In this document: in pieces, positions 1-5,163 of the stretch | Numbering within the stretch: the first letter of the stretch is position 1 | Layout of the letters: every line of letters begins with the position of its first letter | NCBI GenBank assembly: GCA_031178305.1 | Contig: JAPSJG010000153.1 | Location: 1-8,260, forward strand | Source: Sinorhizobium sp. | Lineage (GTDB): Bacteria; Pseudomonadota; Alphaproteobacteria; Rhizobiales; Rhizobiaceae | Direction: 5' to 3' | DNA: 8,260 nucleotides | Position numbers and translations under genes: made by a program | The notes under the pieces: generated by a model | The model's database searches: none | Seen by the model: the letters and a program-made list of their open reading frames with translations, nothing else | Told to the model about the DNA's origin: nothing

Positions 1-48
1 CCGACGGCTACCCCGTCACCGTCAATGCGGTGACGGGGTAGCCGTCGG
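1..48. repeat. Perfect inverted repeat (fold-back) inside argC at the window edge
   Basis: Positions 1-20 are the exact reverse complement of positions 29-48, separated by the 8-nt spacer GTCAATGC. Read on the plus strand from position 3, the left arm plus spacer translates as DGYPVTVNA, which is what an ArgC protein should read at this point. Read on the minus strand, argC reaches DGYPVT and then runs into the flipped copy, giving ALTVTG and a stop. So the first 28 bases look like the next piece of argC in the wrong orientation, joined by a strand switch. A chimeric contig end is the simplest explanation; a real inverted rearrangement is the alternative. Confidence 0.85.
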
Positions 49-454
49 GCAGGATGCCCGCCTGACGCAATGGGCGGATCAGGCCGATCGCGCCGGTCGG
101 ATAGCAGCCGGGATTGGCGACATGGCGTGCACCGCGAATCTTTTCAGGCTGCGCTTTGTCCATTTCGGCAAAGCCATAGGCCCAGTCGGGCGCGACGCGG
201 TGGGCGGTCGATGTATCTATGATGCGCACGCGATTGTTGCCGGCCACCATGGCGACCGCCTCGCGGGAGGCATCGTCGGGCAGGCAGAGAATGGCGATAT
301 CGGCACTGTTCAAGAGGTCCTCGCGCATCGCCGCATTGCGGCGTTCCGCCTCCGGAATCGACAGAAGCTCGACATCGGAGCGGCCGGCCATGCGCGCAAG
401 GATCTGCAGCCCCGTCGTGCCGTGTTCGCCATCGATGAAGATCTTCGGTTTCAT
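8..454 (-). CDS. argC: N-acetyl-gamma-glutamyl-phosphate reductase, type 2 (5' part only)
   Basis: ArgC reduces N-acetylglutamyl-5-phosphate to N-acetylglutamate semialdehyde with NADPH, the third step of arginine biosynthesis, in the cytoplasm. The start ATG at 454 gives MKPKIFIDGEHGTTG, the typical N terminus of the short type 2 family (about 310 aa), with the Rossmann glycine motif GEHGTTG near residue 9. The catalytic cysteine lies in NPGCYPTGAI (near residue 118). AGGA and AGGAG sequences sit 5 and 10 nt upstream of the ATG. An in-frame reading open to 607 overlaps the end of speB and has no family support. Only residues 1-142 (29-454) read as genuine ArgC; the following ALTVTG and the TAG at 8-10 come from the fold-back at 1-48. 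The gene is therefore cut by the window edge or an assembly fault, and I do not regard the TAG as its real end. It lies 82 nt downstream of speB and is probably co-transcribed with it. Confidence 0.9.
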   Translation of the reverse strand: MKPKIFIDGEHGTTGLQILARMAGRSDVELLSIPEAERRNAAMREDLLNSADIAILCLPDDASREAVAMVAGNNRVRIIDTSTAHRVAPDWAYGFAEMDKAQPEKIRGARHVANPGCYPTGAIGLIRPLRQAGILPDGYPVTALTVTG

Positions 455-536
455 GATTATCCTGCTCCTGCAGACCTTTATGGAAGCTTCCGGAATCAGC
501 CTGGCATCGACTTGAATCTGTTTCTCAACGCTGCGA

Positions 537-1493
537 TCAACCGCGTCGTTCCGCGAGCCATTCGGCGCGCAGGCCCAGCATATACATGGCGATGGTCGCG
601 CCAGCAATGGCGGTCATGTCGGCGTGGTCATAGGCGGGCGCCACCTCGACGACGTCGCTGCCGGCGACATGAAGTGCGCCGAGCTTGCGCAGGACAGAGA
701 GGATCTTGGCGCTCGAAGGTCCGCCCGCGACCGGCGTGCCGGTGCCGGGTGCAAAGGCCGGATCGAGGCAGTCGATGTCGAAGGTGAGATAGGTCGGGTG
801 GCTGCCGACATGCCGGATGATCATATCGGCGATCTCCTCGGCACGCATCTCCTCCACCTCGTAGCCATAGATCATCCGAATGCCGCAATCCTCGGGCGCA
901 TGCGTGCGGATGCCGATCTGGATCGAGCGTTCGACGTCGATCAGCCCCTCGCGCGCGGCGCGACCGACGAAGGAGCCGTGGTCGATGCGCCCTTTCTCGT
1001 CAGGCCAGGTATCCTGGTGCGCGTCGAACTGCACGAGCGCGAGCGGGCCGTGCAGCGCCGCATGCGCCTTGAGCACGGGATAGGTGACGAAATGGTCGCC
1101 GCCGAGCGTCAGCAGATAGACGCCGGTTGCCAGGATCTTCGCCGCCTCGCGCTCGATCGTCGCCGGCGTCTTTGCATGATTGCCGTAGTCGAGCAGGCAG
1201 TCGCCATAGTCGATCGTTGCCATGTCCGCGAAGAGATCGCGCTGGAAGGGATATTGCGGATCGTTGTCGAAGATCGCCGAAGCGCGGCGGATTGCCTGCG
1301 GACCGAACCGGGCGCCGGGGCGGTTCGATGTTGCGGCATCGAATGGAATGCCCCAGACGACCGCGTCGACGCTCTCGAGTTCCTTCGTGTATCTGCGCCG
1401 CATGAAGGAGAGGATGCCTGCATGCGTTGGATCGGACGCGGCCGATTTCAGCGACCTTGCCGTAATTGCGTGGTCGATTGCCTTGTTTGCCAT
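537..1493 (-). CDS. speB: Agmatinase (ureohydrolase family)
   Basis: The enzyme hydrolyses agmatine to putrescine and urea using a binuclear Mn centre; it is cytosolic and part of polyamine synthesis. All ureohydrolase metal-binding motifs are visible in the 318-aa product: GGDH (H134), DAHQD (D157, H159, D161) and DIDCLDP (D239, D241), followed by the PGTGTPVAGG and DVVEVAPAYD signatures. Start choice: GGAGAG at 1501-1506 lies 7 nt from the ATG at 1493 but only 1 nt from the ATG at 1499. A start at 1586 would sit against the rpsI terminator, so 1493 is preferred. The gene follows that terminator and should have its own promoter between about 1500 and 1587, though I see no convincing -35/-10 pair there. 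argC follows in the same direction, tying arginine synthesis to arginine-derived polyamines. Related ureohydrolases (guanidinobutyrase, proclavaminate amidinohydrolase) share these motifs, so the exact substrate is inferred. Confidence 0.88.
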   Translation of the reverse strand: MANKAIDHAITARSLKSAASDPTHAGILSFMRRRYTKELESVDAVVWGIPFDAATSNRPGARFGPQAIRRASAIFDNDPQYPFQRDLFADMATIDYGDCLLDYGNHAKTPATIEREAAKILATGVYLLTLGGDHFVTYPVLKAHAALHGPLALVQFDAHQDTWPDEKGRIDHGSFVGRAAREGLIDVERSIQIGIRTHAPEDCGIRMIYGYEVEEMRAEEIADMIIRHVGSHPTYLTFDIDCLDPAFAPGTGTPVAGGPSSAKILSVLRKLGALHVAGSDVVEVAPAYDHADMTAIAGATIAMYMLGLRAEWLAERRG

Positions 1494-1500
1494 GCACATT

Positions 1501-1506
1501 CTCTCC
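1501..1506 (-). promoter_or_regulatory. Ribosome binding site that decides the speB start
   Basis: GGAGAG on the minus strand, 7 nt before the ATG at 1493 and 1 nt before the ATG at 1499. The spacing selects the inner ATG and gives the 318-aa product. Confidence 0.7.
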
Positions 1507-1587
1507 GTCAGATGGACGAGACGTTGGACAATCGCCGTGGGCAAGGCAAGATTGCTGCCTATAAATTCATGTGCATGGTCGGCCATG

Positions 1588-1614
1588 AAAAAAGGCCGGG
1601 ACGGGCCCGGCCTT
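1588..1614 (-). terminator. Intrinsic terminator after rplM-rpsI
   Basis: On the minus strand a 9-bp perfect stem, AAGGCCGGG paired with CCCGGCCTT around a 5-nt loop, is followed by six T residues. It begins about 25 nt after the rpsI stop. There is no T-tract on the plus strand, so it works in the minus direction only. It separates the r-protein operon from speB-argC. Confidence 0.92.
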
Positions 1615-1639
1615 CGACAAGTGCAGTCGCTGCCAGCGA

Positions 1640-2107
1640 TTAACGCTTGGAGAACTGGAACGAGCGGCGTGCCTTTGCACGGCCGTACTTCTTGCGCTCG
1701 ACCACACGGCTGTCGCGGGTGAGAAAGCCGCCACGCTTCAGAACGGAGCGCAGGCCAGGTTCAAAGTAGGTGAGGGCCTTGGAAATGCCGTGACGAACGG
1801 CACCGGCCTGGCCGGAGAGGCCACCGCCGGCAACGGTTGCGTCGATGTCGAACTGGCCGTCACGGGCAGCGGCGACGATCGGCTGCTGAAGGATCATCTG
1901 CAGAACCGGGCGGGCGAAGTAAGCCGAGAAGGGCTTGCCGTTGACGGTAATCTTGCCGGAGCCGGCCTTGATCCAAACGCGGGCGACGGCGTCCTTGCGC
2001 TTGCCGGTCGCGTAGGAACGGCCCTGCGCGTCTACCTTCTTGACGTGAACCGGAGCAGCCGGTTCCGCGGTCGTGGCGATTTCCTTGAGGGCGGAAAGGT
2101 CAGCCAT
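1640..2107 (-). CDS. rpsI: 30S ribosomal protein S9 (uS9)
   Basis: S9 binds 16S rRNA in the head of the small ribosomal subunit, and its C-terminal tail reaches the P-site tRNA. The 155-aa product has an N-terminal extension of about 27 residues before the conserved core (SYATGKRKDAVARVW, residues 31-45), usual for alphaproteobacteria compared with about 130 aa in E. coli. The S9 signature GGGLSGQAGAVRHGISKAL covers residues 94-112, and the protein ends in the hallmark QFSKR. The ATG lies only 2 nt after the rplM stop, with AAGGAG about 10 nt upstream inside the end of rplM, so translation is probably coupled. Expression is expected from the rplM promoter, with transcription ending at the terminator at 1588-1614. 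Confidence 0.97.
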   Translation of the reverse strand: MADLSALKEIATTAEPAAPVHVKKVDAQGRSYATGKRKDAVARVWIKAGSGKITVNGKPFSAYFARPVLQMILQQPIVAAARDGQFDIDATVAGGGLSGQAGAVRHGISKALTYFEPGLRSVLKRGGFLTRDSRVVERKKYGRAKARRSFQFSKR

Positions 2108-2109
2108 TA

Positions 2110-2574
2110 TCAGGCGCTCCTTGTGTTCTTGCTGTTCAGCTTGGCGACGTCGAGGACGGTCGGCTGCTGTGCTTCATGCGGGTGGTTGGAGCCGGCGTAG
2201 ACTCGCAGGTTCTTCATCTGGCGGCGGCCAAGCGGGCCGCGCGGAACCATGCGCTCAACGGCCTTTTCGATGACGCGCTCCGGGAAGCGGCCTTCGATGA
2301 TCTGGCGAGCGGTACGCTCCTTGATGCCACCCGGATAGCCGGTGTGCCAGTAGTACTTCTTGTCGGAGTACTTCTTGCCGGTCAGGGCGACCTTCTCGGC
2401 GTTGATGACGATGACGTTGTCGCCGTCGTCGACATGGGGGGTGAAGGTGGCTTTATGCTTGCCGCGCAGGCGGTTTGCGATGATGGAAGCGAGGCGACCG
2501 ACAACGAGCCCTTCGGCGTCGATGAGGATCCACTTCTTCTCCACCTCTGCAGGCTTCTGAACGAAGGTTGCCAT
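2110..2574 (-). CDS. rplM: 50S ribosomal protein L13 (uL13)
   Basis: L13 is an early-assembly protein of the large subunit that binds 23S rRNA. The 154-aa product begins MATFVQKPAEVEKKWILIDA and carries the L13 core: VVGRLAS (24-30), the GKHKATFTPHVDDGD region (38-52), YWHTGYPGG (75-83) and the signature around VERMVPRGPLGRRQM (106-120), then NLRVYAGSNHPHEAQQP. The length is the usual one for alphaproteobacteria (142 aa in E. coli). The ATG at 2574 is preceded by AAAGAG 7 nt upstream; a longer reading open to 2712 would cross the promoter and has no family support. It is the first gene of the rplM-rpsI operon, behind a strong promoter at 2684-2712 and a structured leader. Confidence 0.97.
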   Translation of the reverse strand: MATFVQKPAEVEKKWILIDAEGLVVGRLASIIANRLRGKHKATFTPHVDDGDNVIVINAEKVALTGKKYSDKKYYWHTGYPGGIKERTARQIIEGRFPERVIEKAVERMVPRGPLGRRQMKNLRVYAGSNHPHEAQQPTVLDVAKLNSKNTRSA

Positions 2575-2677
2575 ATCTAAACTCTTTCGTTGGACCCGGA
2601 AACGAGCCGGGCGTTTCTTGTTGCTTGCTTTGGCCGGGAGCCAAAAAAGAAGGCGGCCCGAGAGGGACCGCGATCTG
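2575..2677 (-). promoter_or_regulatory. Structured 5' leader of rplM-rpsI (candidate r-protein leader)
   Basis: About 100 nt lie between the expected transcription start (near 2677) and the rplM ATG. On the minus strand three hairpins follow one another: a short stem at 2655-2669 (includes a GU pair) followed after 4 nt by a pyrimidine run with six consecutive T; a perfect 6-bp stem TTTGGC/GCCAAA with a 5-nt loop at 2629-2645; and a 5-bp stem CCCGG/CCGGG at 2595-2611. rplM-rpsI leaders are known to mediate autogenous control by L13 in E. coli. That this leader does the same is an inference, and its sequence is not one I can match to a named RNA family. Confidence 0.4.
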
Positions 2678-2683
2678 CGGCAG

Positions 2684-2712
2684 CTTATACGGAAGCAAGA
2701 GAACAAGGTCAA
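2684..2712 (-). promoter_or_regulatory. Sigma-70 promoter of rplM-rpsI
   Basis: On the minus strand TTGACC (2707-2712, preceded by C, giving CTTGACC) is the -35 box, followed by a 17-nt spacer and TATAAG (2684-2689) as the -10 box. Both boxes are close to the housekeeping consensus and the alphaproteobacterial CTTGAC form. It is the strongest promoter visible in the window, as expected for ribosomal protein genes. Confidence 0.82.
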
Positions 2713-2767
2713 GAGTTGCTTTCCGTGATGTGTAAAAGATGTGCTTGCAAAATCAACGGCTTACTAA

Positions 2768-2787
2768 TGTGGTGTTATGACACCACA
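2768..2787. promoter_or_regulatory. Operator-like perfect palindrome
   Basis: TGTGGTGT and ACACCACA form perfect 8-bp arms around a TATG spacer, in the non-coding region between the divergent rplM promoter and the crotonase gene. Its size and symmetry fit a dimeric repressor site (the TGGT...ACCA half-sites recall GntR-family operators), but which regulator binds is unknown. No T-tract follows, so it is not a terminator. It is 56 bp upstream of the rplM -35 box and more than 300 bp from the crotonase start. Confidence 0.4.
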
Positions 2788-2974
2788 GCGATGGCGAGGC
2801 AAGGTCGAGCGGGTGGGCGACCAATCCGCTTCCGCCAAGGGCCTGAGGTATCTGGAGAAGGCGCCGGCCTTCGGATGTGACAGATGCTCTCGATCGTTTC
2901 CGGGCATGTGGTTTGGCAGGGTTGTAAGACCACCGGCGGCGGCTTACATCGCCGTGCGTCCTTCAGGGCGCTTC

Positions 2975-3069
2975 TCCTTAAATCGACCTCGATTTAAGGA
3001 CAAAGACATGCAGCAATTCAAAGTGCTACAGCGACCTTTGCGCGTCTGATAAGACGCCAGGCGCTGTAG
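2975..3069. repeat. RIME-like intergenic palindromic element
   Basis: Two strong palindromes in tandem. The first has perfect 11-bp arms, TCCTTAAATCG (2975-2985) and its complement at 2990-3000, around ACCT. The second is nested: outer arms CTACAGCG (3026-3033) and CGCTGTAG (3062-3069), inner arms GCGTCT (3042-3047) and AGACGC (3052-3057) around a GATA loop. The roughly 100-bp length and two-palindrome layout match my memory of the RIME elements of Sinorhizobium meliloti, and the connecting sequence is one I recall at many Sinorhizobium intergenic sites. Only one copy is in this window, so its dispersed nature cannot be seen here. Confidence 0.65.
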
Positions 3070-3103
3070 GGCGGGGCATCTTCAAGACCGTGGAGAAAAG
3101 ATC

Positions 3104-3925
3104 ATGGCGGACGTCGTCGCATTCAGGAAGGACGGGCAGAACGGTCTGCTCCTGCGCGAGGTGAACGGCCCGGTCCTGCGGCTCACTCTGAACAACCCGC
3201 CTGCGAATGCCCTCTCGCTCGCTCTCCTGGAGGCGCTTGCGGCGGAGCTTTCTGCAATCACCGTGTCGAAGGAGATCAAGGTCGTCGTGATTGCCGCCTT
3301 GGGCAAGGTTTTCTCCGCCGGCCACGACCTCAAGGAGCTGACGCTACATCGCGCCGACGAGGATGGCGGCAAGGACTTCTTCGGACGCGCCGTCCGGCTC
3401 GCGGCCGATCTCATGCTGAAGATCACCCGGCTGCCGCAGCCGGTCATCGCCGAGATCGACGGACTTGCGACCGCGGCGGGCTGCCAGCTCGTCGCCAGCT
3501 GCGATCTTGCGATCTGCACCGACAGTTCGACATTCTGTACGCCAGGCGTCAATATCGGGCTCTTCTGCTCGACGCCGATGGTGGCGCTCTCGCGCGCAGC
3601 GCATCGCAAGCAGGCAATGGAGATGCTTCTGACGGGAGAGACGATCGACGCCGGGACCGCCAAGGATTTCGGCCTCGTCAATCGCATCGTGCCGCAGCAA
3701 TATCTGCGCCAGGTGGTGGACAAATATGCTTCCGTCATCGCCTCCAAATCGCCGCAGGCGCTGAAGATCGGCAAGGAGACTTTCTACCGACAGACCGAAA
3801 TGTCGGTCGACGCGGCCTACGACTATGCGGTTGGCGTCATGGTCGAGAACATGCTCGCTCGCGATGCGGAGGAGGGAATCGGCGCCTTTCTCGGCAAGCG
3901 CATGCCGGATTGGAAGGCGGATTAG
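3104..3925 (+). CDS. Crotonase-superfamily protein, ECHDC3-like (annotated as enoyl-CoA hydratase)
   Basis: A 273-aa protein of the enoyl-CoA hydratase/isomerase superfamily, full length for the family. The ATG at 3104 has GGAGAA 8 nt upstream. CoA-thioester binding elements are present: FSAGHDLKEL (residues 70-79) and the AAGC loop (124-127), whose A72/G73 and G126 should form the oxyanion hole. The run GLATAAGCQLVASCDLAI followed by TPGVNIGLFCSTP closely resembles the ECHDC3 subgroup. The two glutamates that catalyse hydration in classical crotonase are replaced: the first falls at Q128 and the second at G148. True enoyl-CoA hydratase activity is therefore doubtful; hydrolysis, isomerisation or another acyl-CoA reaction is possible. 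It appears to be a single-gene unit, with the RIME-like repeat upstream and another repeat starting 10 nt after its stop, convergent with the transporter gene. Confidence 0.85.
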   Translation: MADVVAFRKDGQNGLLLREVNGPVLRLTLNNPPANALSLALLEALAAELSAITVSKEIKVVVIAALGKVFSAGHDLKELTLHRADEDGGKDFFGRAVRLAADLMLKITRLPQPVIAEIDGLATAAGCQLVASCDLAICTDSSTFCTPGVNIGLFCSTPMVALSRAAHRKQAMEMLLTGETIDAGTAKDFGLVNRIVPQQYLRQVVDKYASVIASKSPQALKIGKETFYRQTEMSVDAAYDYAVGVMVENMLARDAEEGIGAFLGKRMPDWKAD

Positions 3926-3934
3926 CGCTGGGTG

Positions 3935-4034
3935 AGGAAAAGTGTGCGCGGCTTTCCGCCCGCACCCCGCGCCCACGTCTTAGAATCGATCACGATGATT
4001 TTAGGTCGATCCCACCTAAAATCATCGTGATCTA
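3935..4034 (+). repeat. Palindromic intergenic repeat, copy 1
   Basis: About 100 bp starting AGGAAAAG and ending GATCTA. Its 3' half is a large hairpin with perfect 19-bp arms (3988-4006 and 4014-4032) around a 7-nt spacer; its 5' half holds a small GCGG/CCGC hairpin. A second copy in the same orientation lies at 5053-5147. It sits between the convergent crotonase and transporter genes, and the transporter stop codon (4032-4034) is within it. No T-tract follows on either strand, so it is not a classic intrinsic terminator but could protect both mRNA 3' ends. The composition recalls palindromic repeats common in Rhizobiaceae genomes (from memory). Confidence 0.8.
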
Positions 4035-4907
4035 AGCGAGCCTGAGCAGCAGGGCGCCGAGCGCGATCACGCAGGCCGCGGCGATGCGCCAAACGCTGAC
4101 GCGCTCCTTCAGGAAGACGATGGAGATCACCACGGCGAAGAGGATCGAGGTTTCGCGAAGTGCGGCGACGGTCGCCACGGGGGCCTTGGTCATTGCCCAG
4201 AGCGCCAGCCCATAGGCGCCGAGCGAGCCTCCACCGCCGATCAGACCACGCCAACAGTGGTGACGGACGTGTCTGAGTACGGGCGTGACGCCGCGGCTGG
4301 CGAAGGCCCAGGTAAAGAGCAGAACCGGCGGCAGCGGCGCCATCCACAGCGTATAGGAGATCGCATTGCCGGAGACGCGCGCGCCAATTCCGTCGATGAA
4401 GGTGTAGCTCGCGATCACGCAGGCATTGAGGAGTGCAAGCGCAACGGCGTGCTTGCCGCCCTTGCCCGATTCCAGCGCGAGTGTCAGCACGCCCGCGGAG
4501 ATCGTCAGAATGCCGGCGAGCGCGCCGCCGGTCAGATGTTCGCCGACGACGCTGCTGCTCGTCGCGGCGATGATGAGCGGCGCCGTTCCGCGCATAAGCG
4601 GGTAGACGAGGCCGATATCGCCGGCACGGTAGGCCGCGGCAACCAGTTGGAAATAGGCGAACTGGAATACCGCCGAGACCAGGATGAACGGCCATGCTTC
4701 GGAATGCGGTAGCGGCAGGAGGGGGAGGAAAGGCAGCGCCACGACCGCGGCGCCGAGCGCCACCATGGCGGCATCCAGCGACTTTTCGGAGCCGGCTTTG
4801 ACGAGGGCATTCCAGGTCGCGTGCAGAAGCGCCCCGAAGAGCACGAGCGCGATGACATCGAGCGGCAAGATGAACCTCGGTGGGCGCTTGGGCGGAAGGT
4901 CGGCCAA
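4032..4907 (-). CDS. EamA/DMT-superfamily membrane transporter
   Basis: An inner-membrane protein of 291 aa with about ten hydrophobic segments arranged as two EamA repeats, the normal build of drug/metabolite exporters. The N-terminal ALLHATWNALVKAG (26-39), AAYRAGDIGLVYPLMRGTAP (91-110), VGEH (121-124) and the C-terminal ALRETSILFAVVISIVFLKE (249-268) are family hallmarks. The substrate cannot be told. The start is uncertain: TTG at 4907 has AGG 7 nt upstream, while TTG at 4868 has GAGG 6 nt upstream and would give MPLDVIALVLFGALLHATWN, more like relatives that start directly at the first membrane helix. No ATG is available in frame before the upstream stop near 4947. The gene stands alone between two copies of the palindromic repeat, and its TAG stop lies within copy 1. 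Confidence 0.85.
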   Translation of the reverse strand: MADLPPKRPPRFILPLDVIALVLFGALLHATWNALVKAGSEKSLDAAMVALGAAVVALPFLPLLPLPHSEAWPFILVSAVFQFAYFQLVAAAYRAGDIGLVYPLMRGTAPLIIAATSSSVVGEHLTGGALAGILTISAGVLTLALESGKGGKHAVALALLNACVIASYTFIDGIGARVSGNAISYTLWMAPLPPVLLFTWAFASRGVTPVLRHVRHHCWRGLIGGGGSLGAYGLALWAMTKAPVATVAALRETSILFAVVISIVFLKERVSVWRIAAACVIALGALLLRLA

Positions 4908-4972
4908 GTTGTCGCCTTGCCTTCGGGGAAATGCAACCGGATTCCGCTATCGGGAATTGAATGGAAAGCAAA

Positions 4973-4990
4973 CGGTGCGGATCCGCACCG
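4973..4990. promoter_or_regulatory. Perfect 18-bp palindrome in the divergent promoter region
   Basis: CGGTGCGGATCCGCACCG is a perfect palindrome with no spacer, between the divergent transporter and CoA-binding protein genes. It ends 6 bp before the candidate -35 box at 4997. Position and symmetry suggest an operator for a dimeric regulator; the regulator is unknown. Confidence 0.4.
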
Positions 4991-4996
4991 GCTCGG

Positions 4997-5025
4997 TTGA
5001 CTTGCTGCGCCGCGGCGCCAACTAT
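4997..5025 (+). promoter_or_regulatory. Candidate promoter of the CoA-binding protein-metY unit
   Basis: TTGACT (4997-5002) matches the -35 consensus well and is followed after 17 nt by AACTAT (5020-5025), a weak -10. It is the best plus-strand candidate upstream of 5164 and would give a leader of roughly 130 nt containing repeat copy 2. Confidence 0.35.
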
Positions 5026-5052
5026 CCGCGCAATGAAATCTAGCGCGGAACC

Positions 5053-5147
5053 AGGAAAAGATTCCCGCCCGTATCCCGCGCTAATTTCCTAAAATCGATT
5101 ACGTTTTATGATTTTAGGTCTATCCGACCTAAAATCATCGTGATCTA
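5053..5147 (+). repeat. Palindromic intergenic repeat, copy 2
   Basis: About 95 bp, same orientation as copy 1 at 3935-4034. Both begin AGGAAAAG and share the CCGCCCG and CCCGCGC blocks, the AATCGAT block, the 13-bp ATGATTTTAGGTC arm and a 21-bp identical tail ending GATCTA. Copy 2 lacks about 10 nt in its 5' hairpin, has a TTTT insertion in the left arm and keeps perfect 13-bp arms (5108-5120 and 5126-5138). It ends only 16 nt before the start codon of the CoA-binding protein gene, so it should lie in that mRNA's leader. Confidence 0.8.
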
Positions 5148-5163
5148 GCCCCGGACGCACAGC

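Larger units (their letters stand above)
2713..3103. other. Intergenic region between rplM and the crotonase gene
   Basis: About 390 bp without a convincing gene. It contains the operator-like palindrome at 2768-2787, a small GAAGGC/GCCTTC hairpin at 2857-2872 and the RIME-like repeat at 2975-3069. A plus-strand promoter for the crotonase gene is not obvious; TTGTAA near 2918 with TACATC 17 nt further on is a weak candidate. Open readings across this stretch end within the repeat, lack homology that I recognise and are probably spurious. Confidence 0.6.

Noticed and set aside
8..607. Longer argC reading starting at 607
   Set aside because: The extra N-terminal codons overlap speB and do not resemble ArgC; MKPKIFIDGEHG at 454 is the family start with a ribosome binding site.
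624..1643. Long plus-strand open reading (339 codons) antisense to speB
   Set aside because: It lies opposite a full set of agmatinase motifs, crosses the rpsI terminator and has an Arg/Asp/Ala-rich composition typical of antisense frames in high-GC DNA.
2655..2669. Full rho-independent attenuator in the rplM leader
   Set aside because: The stem before the T-run is short with a GU pair and the T-run is 4 nt away, so I kept it only as part of a structured leader.
2777..3049. Plus-strand reading of 90 codons before the crotonase gene
   Set aside because: It runs into the RIME-like repeat and ends in MQQFKVLQRPLRV, which I recall as a translated repeat tail in Sinorhizobium annotations; no start signal or domain was seen.
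3988..4032. Bidirectional intrinsic terminator between the convergent crotonase and transporter genes
   Set aside because: The 19-bp hairpin is strong, but neither strand has a following T-tract, so it is listed as a repeat only.
3922..4971. Long minus-strand open reading overlapping the transporter gene in another frame
   Set aside because: The product is an Arg-rich, low-complexity shadow, while the other frame encodes a clear EamA membrane protein.
5040..5163. SAM-type riboswitch ahead of the CoA-binding protein-metY unit
   Set aside because: Alphaproteobacterial methionine genes often carry SAM-II elements, but this stretch is taken up by the palindromic repeat and I could not fit the compact SAM-II pseudoknot.
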